Below are positions 51,474 through 59,181 of a DNA stretch of 64,000 nucleotides, piece by piece. Origin of the DNA: Bythopirellula sp. (GTDB taxonomy: Bacteria > Planctomycetota > Planctomycetia > Pirellulales > Lacipirellulaceae); the NCBI GenBank assembly GCA_028285205.1, contig JANQQA010000058.1, forward strand, positions 1-64,000, read 5' to 3'. The stretch's first letter is position 1. Each line of letters begins with the position of its first letter. Both the position numbers and the translations under genes were made by a program. The notes beneath the pieces are model-generated. The model did no database searches. It was not told the DNA's origin and saw nothing but the letters and a program-made list of their open reading frames with translations.

Positions 51474-51760
51474 TAGTACTACTCCCTGGTGAGATGAGTT
51501 ACTCAATTCCAAACGTTTGGCAGCTTAGCTTAAACGGTCTCGACGACTATTCCATAGGTGCAGAATACTTAGGGAAGCGAAATACAGCAACATTTTTCGC
51601 GCAACGGAATGTTCTTTCTGCGCACCGAATTTCCATTGTTGGCTCCGCGGTGGTCGAACGGCGAATTGACGGACTTCTGGACCGCCATACTGCATGTGTA
51701 CCGTTAGCGACACGTTTTGCATCGTTTTCGCGCTGCATCGGTGACACCACCCTTATTCAA

Positions 51761-51803
51761 AAAATGCCCGCGCCGTGAGCTGCCCTTGAGGCCACGGCGC
51801 GGG
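51761..51803 (-). terminator. Rho-independent terminator for the PEP-CTERM gene at 51835
   Basis: 11-bp perfect stem CCCGCGCCGTG (51767-51777) / CACGGCGCGGG (51793-51803); minus strand continues CATTTTTTG. Confidence 0.8.
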
Positions 51804-51834
51804 AGTATCGCAAAGCCGCTCGGACTTGCCGGGT

Positions 51835-52962
51835 TCAGCGCTGACGCGAAGCGAGCAGTCCCAGACCGGCGAGCACAGCAATCGCAATACTTCCTGGCTC
51901 GGGTACCGCTGCAGCACTCAGCGCCGGATTGAAGGGATAGTCGAGTTCCCACTGGGGAATCCCAGCGGGGTTGTCACGTTGCAGTATGAGGAAGTCGTTG
52001 CCATCGATGTCACCGTCGCCATCGGCATCTGAGTCTCCACCCGTGACCACGTCGACGAGTGTGAGCGAGAGATTGTCGAATGCAACGCCATTCGCGGAAG
52101 AGATTCCCGAAGGGCCACCGAGACGCAGTGAGTCGAAACCTGTCAGGTCAGACTGAACTTCCCAAGTGATCGAGGCATCCACGCCTGGCACGTCGGTACC
52201 AGCAGTGATCGTCGCGCCGTTATCCAACCCATCGCGATAGAGGTCCATCTCCACAGTTACGGTAGTCTCGGTAATGGTCGCTGAATACGTGTGCCAGCCG
52301 GCACCGATATCAATCGGACCGACGATGCCGTCCGGAGTCGGTTCTTCAGTTCTTGGATCGGTGTCGTCGATGTCGAGGGCGGTATCGAACTGGAAGAACT
52401 GCCAATTGGGATTGCGGAACAATGATTCGCCGCGCCCATCCATAAGAACCAAACGGTAGGCGTAGGTCGTTACCGGTACCACGCCCGTCGTGTCGTCGGG
52501 ACTCGTCGGATCGGTTGTCTGGTCGTTTGAGTTGTAGGTTCCCAATTCAATGATATTGCTGACCGCCGTGCGATTTCTCAAACCAATACTCGTCCGCGAG
52601 TTGCCATCGTTTCCGACGTAGATGTCGCCCTGAAGGTGGATGTTCTGTGTCTCCGTGGGGAAGATCGTCGTAGAGGGAGTCAGCACCGTGCTCTGCACGA
52701 TCGAGCCACCGAATTCGCCGATATAATCGACGGCCTGTCCTTCGATGCCTGGAAACAGTGTGTCGTCAATCGTGAGGATGGAGTCATCCGGGTTGGTCGG
52801 AGTGCCCGCTCCAGAACCGTCACGAGGTTCCCAAGCGCCGTACAGCGCGTTGTCGTCGGCGTATGACTCAAAGTCATCATCCACAATCGTGGTGTCGGCG
52901 TGCAGTGTGCCAGCGAGACAGGCTGCCAAAAGCAAAGACAGCAGCAGTGGGCGATCAAGCAT
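51835..52962 (-). CDS. PEP-CTERM secreted protein (paralogue B, with dockerin-like linker)
   Basis: IVDDDFESYADDNALYGAWEP...GLRNRTAVSNIIELGTYNS...DSLRLGGPSGISSANGVAFDNLSLTLVDVVTGGDSDADGDGDIDGNDFLILQRDNPAGIPQWELDYPF...VPEPGSIAIAVLAGLGLLASRQR. Confidence 0.9.
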   Translation of the reverse strand: MLDRPLLLSLLLAACLAGTLHADTTIVDDDFESYADDNALYGAWEPRDGSGAGTPTNPDDSILTIDDTLFPGIEGQAVDYIGEFGGSIVQSTVLTPSTTIFPTETQNIHLQGDIYVGNDGNSRTSIGLRNRTAVSNIIELGTYNSNDQTTDPTSPDDTTGVVPVTTYAYRLVLMDGRGESLFRNPNWQFFQFDTALDIDDTDPRTEEPTPDGIVGPIDIGAGWHTYSATITETTVTVEMDLYRDGLDNGATITAGTDVPGVDASITWEVQSDLTGFDSLRLGGPSGISSANGVAFDNLSLTLVDVVTGGDSDADGDGDIDGNDFLILQRDNPAGIPQWELDYPFNPALSAAAVPEPGSIAIAVLAGLGLLASRQR

Positions 52963-53086
52963 TGAATTCTCCGGAGCCGTTTAGAATTATCTTGGTGGAT
53001 GCAGAAGAGCGTTGGACGTGATCTCTACCTCCATAGTAACGAGGCATGAAATTTCAGCCAACAAAATTAGCGCAATAGTTTCTCGT

Positions 53087-53098
53087 ACCTGCGCAGGT
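53087..53098. promoter_or_regulatory. 12-bp perfect palindrome ACCTGCGCAGGT abutting the regulator stop codon, upstream of PEP-CTERM paralogue B
   Basis: Read directly; self-complementary over 12 bp. Confidence 0.5.
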
Positions 53099-54258
53099 TA
53101 ACTTGTCGAACGCACGAGCTGTTTGCGGTATTCAAGCGGCGTCTGTTGAAATCGCTTGCGGAAGGCAACGCCGAATCTTGTCGCGTTGGAAAAACCGCAA
53201 GCGAGGGCGATTTCGCCGATCGGCAGATCCGTTCGCGACAGCATGTTCTTGCCCTTCTCAAGTCGCACGCGACGGATTTCTTCCGCGGGTGAACGCCCCA
53301 AGTATTTTTGGAATTGGATTTCCAAACTGCGCCGCGACACGGGGACTTCACGCAGGATATCTTTCACCGCGATGTCGTGAAAAGCGTGTGTCTGGATGTA
53401 ACGCAGCGCGTGAACCACGACCTCGTCATCGATTGCCAAAATGTCGGTTGATTGGCGGCTGACAACTCCCTCGGGCGGAATCATTCTGGGGCCTGTTGGC
53501 GGCTGCTGGCCTTGCATCGTGCGGTCCAGCAGTGCGGCCGCTTCGTATCCAATGCGTCGCCCAGCCACTGCGACACTCGACAGTGGCGGTGTGCAGACGT
53601 CGCATAGCAACTCGTCCGTATCGCCCGCCAAGATGGCAACCTCGTCTGGCACGCGAATCTCGCTGAGGTAACAGATCTCAGCCAACTGTCTTCCGCACTG
53701 TGCATCGGCTGTCAAAATCGCGACCGGGCTCGGCAATGCCGAAAGCCAACGAATCACACGCCGCTGCTGCTCTTCCCAGCCAATTTTTCGGCCGACACGA
53801 TAGCCAGGTTTGTATTCTTTGCAGTCGAAGCCGGCCTGTTTGACGGTGGACACAAACTCGCGGCCACGTTTGTTTGAGTACCGCCGACTCGGAGGAGCGA
53901 AGTAGGCGAATTGCTCGAAGCCACGGTCGCGCAAATGCGCGAAGGCCATTTCCGCGCGCTCCTTGTCGTCGGTGACCACATCGTAGATCCCTTCCAAGCC
54001 CTCAAACACAGTATCGACGTTGACGGTCGGAATCTCGCGATCGCGAATTTGATCGAGTTGGGTGCGAGAACCGATGCGCGCGATGATCCCATCTCCGCTC
54101 CAAAGATCGGGAAGCGCCGATCTCTGCTCGTGATCACGCGGATCGATCAGCAAGTTCCAATGGCCGTGATTCTGGGAGTAGTCAGCGATGCCGCGAATAA
54201 CGCTACATCCCCAACTGTCCTCAGTTTCAACCAATACGGCGACTTGGCGAATATGCAT
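53098..54258 (-). CDS. XylR-like AraC-family transcriptional regulator
   Basis: N-terminal MHIRQVAVLVETEDSWGCSVIRGIADYSQNHGHWNLLID; HTH VPVSRRSLEIQFQKYLGRSPAEEIRRVRLEKGKNMLSRTDLPIGEIALACGFSNATRFGVAFRKRFQQTPLEYRKQ. Divergent from anmK. Confidence 0.92.
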   Translation of the reverse strand: MHIRQVAVLVETEDSWGCSVIRGIADYSQNHGHWNLLIDPRDHEQRSALPDLWSGDGIIARIGSRTQLDQIRDREIPTVNVDTVFEGLEGIYDVVTDDKERAEMAFAHLRDRGFEQFAYFAPPSRRYSNKRGREFVSTVKQAGFDCKEYKPGYRVGRKIGWEEQQRRVIRWLSALPSPVAILTADAQCGRQLAEICYLSEIRVPDEVAILAGDTDELLCDVCTPPLSSVAVAGRRIGYEAAALLDRTMQGQQPPTGPRMIPPEGVVSRQSTDILAIDDEVVVHALRYIQTHAFHDIAVKDILREVPVSRRSLEIQFQKYLGRSPAEEIRRVRLEKGKNMLSRTDLPIGEIALACGFSNATRFGVAFRKRFQQTPLEYRKQLVRSTS

Positions 54259-54329
54259 GCTCCGGGCCCTAAATCGGCGGTCAATTCTCGTTCAACGGTG
54301 CCCCGATGAGATTCCATCTTAGTTCAGAG

Positions 54330-54340
54330 TTTGCGCAATT
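54330..54340. promoter_or_regulatory. TTTGCGCAATT motif in the regulator/anmK divergent intergenic region (candidate operator)
   Basis: Direct read; same TGCGCA core occurs in several other intergenic regions of the window. Confidence 0.35.
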
Positions 54341-54457
54341 TCGAGAGGAGGAAACGACTTTTTTCGCTTCTGAAAACCAGGGGACTTGTTAAGCTAAAGG
54401 CACTTTGCAGCCCCTAGGATGAAACTTGTCGAGGGCTTGTACAATCGAAGGCGTGAT

Positions 54458-55531
54458 ATGACCAAAACTGCGATTGGATTGATGAGCGGCACTTCGTGCG
54501 ATGGCGTGGACGCCGCCTTGCTGAAGACCGATGGGGAGAGCGACATTGTTTTCTTGGGGGGCCTCACGCTTCCCTACAGCAATGATTTGAGAGCACGGCT
54601 TCAGGAAGCTTCGCAGCATGATGTACCGATCACGGAAGTATTGCGGATCGAGGACGAAGTCTCCCGCCATCATGTGCAGGCCATTCATGGCTTGCTGAAA
54701 GAGTACCCAGCTGCCGCAAAGCAAGTTGAACTGATCGGATTTCACGGCCACACCGTCAGACATGTGCCTGGGGCCGGGCTTACGCTCCAGATCGGCAATC
54801 CCTGGCCGTTGGCAAAAGAGTTCAAACTGCCCGTGATTTCCGATTTTCGTCGCTGTGATATGGCCGCCGGGGGACAAGGCGCGCCACTCGTCGCGATGTT
54901 TCATCGTGCGCTGTTCGCCAACGAGCCGCGGCCGACGGCTGTGCTTAACATTGGAGGGGTAGCGAATGTCACTTGGCTCGGAGAGAACGACGAGATCATT
55001 GCTGGTGACTCAGGTCCAGGATGCGGACTGATCGACGAGTGGGCGCAAGCGATGGCCGATTTGCCCCACGATCGCGATGGTCGATTAGCGCTCGCTGGGA
55101 AGATCGATCAAGAGACCGTGGAGGCGGCGCTTAGTACAGAGTTTTTCTCACAACCGCTGCCGAAAGCAGCGGACCGCTACGACTTCGACCACGTGGACGT
55201 GTCGAACTTGAGTGTAGAAGACGGTGCGGCCACGCTCTGTGCCGTAACAGCCGAGGCAGTATATCGCGCCGTCAAACGACTGCCGGCGATGCCCGCGCAC
55301 ATCTGGGTTACTGGCGGCGGAGTCCATCATCCGGTCCTCATGCAATTGCTGGAGGAGCGGTTCGGCGCGATCAAGAATATTCGCGAACGTGGTCTGAATC
55401 CCGATACGCTTGAAGCCGAATGCTTCGCTTGGTTAGCGGTTCGGCATGAGCAAAAACTGCCGCTGACGATTCCTGAAACCACCGGTTGCGACCAGCCCCG
55501 TAGCGGCGGCACGACGATCCAATTCGGATAG
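54458..55531 (+). CDS. anmK: Anhydro-N-acetylmuramic acid kinase
   Basis: AIGLMSGTSCDGVDAALL; LIGFHGHTVRH; GLTLQIGNPWPLA; VISDFRRCDMAAGGQGAPLVAMFHRALF; VLNIGGVANVT; GDSGPGCGLIDEW. Confidence 0.97.
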   Translation: MTKTAIGLMSGTSCDGVDAALLKTDGESDIVFLGGLTLPYSNDLRARLQEASQHDVPITEVLRIEDEVSRHHVQAIHGLLKEYPAAAKQVELIGFHGHTVRHVPGAGLTLQIGNPWPLAKEFKLPVISDFRRCDMAAGGQGAPLVAMFHRALFANEPRPTAVLNIGGVANVTWLGENDEIIAGDSGPGCGLIDEWAQAMADLPHDRDGRLALAGKIDQETVEAALSTEFFSQPLPKAADRYDFDHVDVSNLSVEDGAATLCAVTAEAVYRAVKRLPAMPAHIWVTGGGVHHPVLMQLLEERFGAIKNIRERGLNPDTLEAECFAWLAVRHEQKLPLTIPETTGCDQPRSGGTTIQFG

Positions 55532-55546
55532 CCATCGATCAGCAAG

Positions 55547-56533
55547 CTAGTCGCGAGGCATCAACCTGCGACACGCCAGCCTTACGCAGCCCAGGACAGG
55601 CTCGCGCACCATCTCCAGCGAAGACGGTTCGACTTGTGTAGCTGTCAACTGCTCACGCAGTTTTCCTGCAGCAAGATCACTGCCACATAGAACGCCGCCG
55701 GCGAGTGCGATGGGCAGCGGCTCTTGGATTGCAAGTCGGTTTTTCAACGTTGTGATGTGATCGACCCAATGACTGACAGCGCGATCAAGAATCGAAACCG
55801 CAACTTTGTCGCCTCGTTGGGCGGTGTCGCAGACCAATCGGGCGAGGTCAGCAATCCTCGAACGGATTTCGCCTTGGTCGCCCATAGCGTAGAGAATCTG
55901 GCGTGGATCGCTGACAGCAAACTGACTCAAGACCTGATCAGCGAGTGCCGTATAGGGAGCGCGCCCGTCAGAGGCTTGAGCTATTGCGCGCAGCGCTTGC
56001 TGACCGAGCCAGAATGCGCTGCCTTCGTCGCCAAACCAATACCCCCAGCCGCCGACGACCCCCGCTTCGCCAGCTTTGTTCAAACCGTATGCAACGGCAC
56101 CAGTTCCCGCAATCAACGCGACACCCCAACAATCGGGTGTGCCTGCTTCCAGAACCGCGTGCCCATCGTGGATGACTTGCACGTCTGCCAATCGCAGGCG
56201 ATTCTCAGCAAAGTTTAGAATTCGCTTGCGACCTACTTCATTGCCTGAACCTGCCAAGGCAAAGACTCCGGCCGCGAGACGATCAATCGAGATACCCGAG
56301 TCCGCGCAGGCCAGTTCAATGGCTTCAGCTAAATTGTTCAGCGCGCCGTCCACGCCGATCGCGACCTGGTTGGACGATCCCGCCTTGCCGCGTCCGACAA
56401 TCTGAGGATCTCCCTGCTCGTCGACGACGCCAACCCACGCGAGGGTTTTGGTGCCACCGCCATCGACGCCTAGTGCGTAAGTTTCGCGTTCAAAATTGGG
56501 AGATGCAGAACCACCGGAAGAGACGGATGTCAT
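55547..56533 (-). CDS. BadF/BadG/BcrA/BcrD-type amino-sugar kinase (GlcNAc/MurNAc kinase, MurK/NAGK-like)
   Basis: YALGVDGGGTKTLAWVGVVDEQG; GRGKAGSSNQVAIG; GVALIAGTGAVAYGLNKAGEAGVVGGWGYWFGDEGSAFWLGQQALRAI. ATGA overlap with murQ. Confidence 0.92.
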   Translation of the reverse strand: MTSVSSGGSASPNFERETYALGVDGGGTKTLAWVGVVDEQGDPQIVGRGKAGSSNQVAIGVDGALNNLAEAIELACADSGISIDRLAAGVFALAGSGNEVGRKRILNFAENRLRLADVQVIHDGHAVLEAGTPDCWGVALIAGTGAVAYGLNKAGEAGVVGGWGYWFGDEGSAFWLGQQALRAIAQASDGRAPYTALADQVLSQFAVSDPRQILYAMGDQGEIRSRIADLARLVCDTAQRGDKVAVSILDRAVSHWVDHITTLKNRLAIQEPLPIALAGGVLCGSDLAAGKLREQLTATQVEPSSLEMVREPVLGCVRLACRRLMPRD

Positions 56534-57453
56534 TTCTTACCGTTAGAGAACGCGGGATTCTCAAGTGCTTGGCGGAGGTGCCCGGTCGCCGAGTCGAGGC
56601 GCTTGCGTGCTACTTCAGGCGAAAGACCTAGCGTCTGTGCGACAATAGCGGTCTTTAGTTCGCCACCGCATTGTTCAAGTAGTTTCACAGCTGCTTCAGG
56701 AGAAAGATCAGTCACTTGGCAAAGTATTCGTTTGGTTCGCTCGGTGAGCTTCGTATTGGTTGCCTGCAGGTCGACCATGAGATTTCCGTAGGTCTTCCCG
56801 ACTAGCACCATGGCTCCGGTAGTGAGCATGTTGAGCACCATTTTCGTGGCCGTGCCTGCCTTCATTCGCGTGGAGCCACTGACGACTTCAGGGCCGACAA
56901 CTGGTGCGATCGAAATGTCAGCACGAGCGGTGATGGCTCCGTCTCGGTTGCAACAGACCCCGATCGCGAACGCACCCTGGCTGCGGGCGTAGTCCAGTCC
57001 TCCGAGGACGTACGGAGTGCGACCGCTGGTCGCGATGCCAACGACGACGTCCTGACTGCACAAGTCAATGTTACGAAGGTCTTCTTTGGCGAGTTCCAGG
57101 GAGTCCTCGGCGCCCTCAACTGCCTTGAGCATCGCCCCTGGTCCGCCGGCAATGATGCCGACTACTTGCGACGGATCGGAGTTGAACGTGGGCGGACACT
57201 CGGCAGCGTCAAGTATTCCCAGCCGGCCCGAAGTACCGGCACCGATGTAGATCAATCTCCCGCCGTGACTCAGCCGATGCGCGATCACCTCGACGGATTT
57301 GGCAATCGAATCGGATTCCAAACCAACCGCTGCAGCGACACCGGCGTCTTCCGAGTTGATTAACTCGACGATCTCGCGTGGTGAAAGTTCATCTAAGTTT
57401 TCAGAAGCAGGATTCCTGGCTTCTGTGGTGAGTTTATCCAGCATAAGTGTCAT
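56530..57453 (-). CDS. murQ: N-acetylmuramic acid 6-phosphate etherase
   Basis: LTTEARNPASENLDELSPREIVELINSED; GRLIYIGAGTSGRLGILDAAECPPTFNSDPSQVVGIIAGG; VVGPEVVSGSTRMKAGTATKMVLNMLTTGAMVLVGKTYGNLMVDLQATNTKL. Confidence 0.97.
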   Translation of the reverse strand: MTLMLDKLTTEARNPASENLDELSPREIVELINSEDAGVAAAVGLESDSIAKSVEVIAHRLSHGGRLIYIGAGTSGRLGILDAAECPPTFNSDPSQVVGIIAGGPGAMLKAVEGAEDSLELAKEDLRNIDLCSQDVVVGIATSGRTPYVLGGLDYARSQGAFAIGVCCNRDGAITARADISIAPVVGPEVVSGSTRMKAGTATKMVLNMLTTGAMVLVGKTYGNLMVDLQATNTKLTERTKRILCQVTDLSPEAAVKLLEQCGGELKTAIVAQTLGLSPEVARKRLDSATGHLRQALENPAFSNGKK

Positions 57454-57708
57454 TCTAATCTGAGCATCCGGATCGAAACAGCTTTGATGCGCGAAAAAGA
57501 TATTTAGCTGCGCTCGCACCGCTTCCGTCTGAGATTTGGCTAAGATAGTGTGAATGCAACCAAGTCGTGACAACGTTCTTGTCGATCAATAGGACTTGGT
57601 AATTCGCCTGCGGCTAACGTGGTCCCACAGTTTCATTTTCGTCGAGTGGAGACTGCTTGCTTTTGCAGCTTATCGAAGCGGTAGAATCGTACAGGGTGTT
57701 CTGATCAG

Positions 57709-59181
57709 TTGAACTTGTCACTCCATTCCATTGACCTGGCTATAGTGGTCATCTATTTGGGCTGCGTGCTGGCGTTCGGGGTTTGGGTAGGTCGCGGTCA
57801 GCAAAGCACGGTCGACTACTTTCTGGGCGGACGATCTTTGCCATGGTGGGCCGTGCTACTGTCGATTGTGGCAACCGAGACCAGCACGGCGACTTTTCTT
57901 AGTGTCCCTGGAATCGCATTTGCTGCGGAAGGTGATTTTCGTTTTTTGCAAATCACATTCGGGTACATTGTCGGTCGCGCGCTGGTTGCCTGGATTTTCT
58001 TGCCGCTCTATTTTCGCGGGGAGCCTTTCACATGCTATGAGGTACTTCAGCGCCGTTTTGGAATCGCCTCACGCCGAGTGACGTCGGTACTTTTCTTGAT
58101 CACGCGCAATGTTAGCGATGCATTGCGACTTTTTCTGACTGCGATAGCGCTACAGCAGGCTATTGGATTGGAACTCTGGGTGTGTGTTGTCGTGGTGGGA
58201 TTGGTTACGATTGCCTACACTTACTTCGGCGGAGTGAAGTCGGTTGTCTGGAACGATTGCATTCAGTTTGCGATCTACATGGTTGGCGCAGCCGCAATCC
58301 TCTGGGTGATCATCTCACTACTGCCCGAAGGCTTAACACAACTCATTGCATACGGCCAACAACACGAGAAGTTCCGATTATTCGATTTTGATCTGGCAAT
58401 CACCAAAACGACAATGACCTTCTGGGCAGGACTGGTCGGCGGAGTTTTTCTGACCACCGCGACCCATGGTACTGATCAGCTCATGGTGCAGCGTTATCTG
58501 GTTGCGAATAGCCAGCGGGGTGCGACGATAGCCGTACTATTGAGTGGAGTGGTCGTTTGCTTTCAGTTTGCAGTATTCCTGTTCATCGGCGTCGGTTTAT
58601 CGTGCTTCTACGACGTCTTTCCGCCTGAAATCGCATTTACTGCAACCGACAACGATCGCGTATTGGCGCATTTTGTAGTTAATCACTTGAGTACGGGGCT
58701 TGTCGGACTCACACTTGCGGCAGTGATCGCTGCCGCAATGTCGACGCTTTCCAGTTCGCTCAATTCTTCGGCAACGACCCTGATCAATGATATCTATTTA
58801 CCAATGACCAAGCGTGAATTGAGTCCTAAACAACAGCTGACTTTCAGCCGCATTGCCTCCGCGGGTTTCGGTATTCTGCAAATTCTGATCGCAATCATCA
58901 GCTACCAACTCGGCGCAAACACCAGCACGGCCAAGAGTGTGCTAAAGATTGCAGGGTTTGCGCTGGGGCCGATGCTAGGGTTGTACTTCCTCGCTGTGTT
59001 CGCTCAACAGGTTAAGCAGCGAGCAGCTTTGCTCGGGTTCGGAACTGGCACAGCGGCATTGTCGTATCTCGCACTTTGTACTTCGCTCTCCTGGCCTTGG
59101 TACGCAGGAGCGGGAGCCGCATTGACGTTTGCCAGTGGACTCGCCTTTTCCACGTTCGAGGCTGCACCTTCCGATAGATGA
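57709..59181 (+). CDS. Sodium:solute symporter (SSS family)
   Basis: VDYFLGGRSLPWWAVLLSIVATETSTATFLSVPG; GGVKSVVWNDCIQ; ATHGTDQLMVQRYLV; AAAMSTLSSSLNSSATTLINDIY. TTG start; ATGA at the 3' end overlaps the next ORF. Confidence 0.95.
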   Translation: MNLSLHSIDLAIVVIYLGCVLAFGVWVGRGQQSTVDYFLGGRSLPWWAVLLSIVATETSTATFLSVPGIAFAAEGDFRFLQITFGYIVGRALVAWIFLPLYFRGEPFTCYEVLQRRFGIASRRVTSVLFLITRNVSDALRLFLTAIALQQAIGLELWVCVVVVGLVTIAYTYFGGVKSVVWNDCIQFAIYMVGAAAILWVIISLLPEGLTQLIAYGQQHEKFRLFDFDLAITKTTMTFWAGLVGGVFLTTATHGTDQLMVQRYLVANSQRGATIAVLLSGVVVCFQFAVFLFIGVGLSCFYDVFPPEIAFTATDNDRVLAHFVVNHLSTGLVGLTLAAVIAAAMSTLSSSLNSSATTLINDIYLPMTKRELSPKQQLTFSRIASAGFGILQILIAIISYQLGANTSTAKSVLKIAGFALGPMLGLYFLAVFAQQVKQRAALLGFGTGTAALSYLALCTSLSWPWYAGAGAALTFASGLAFSTFEAAPSDR

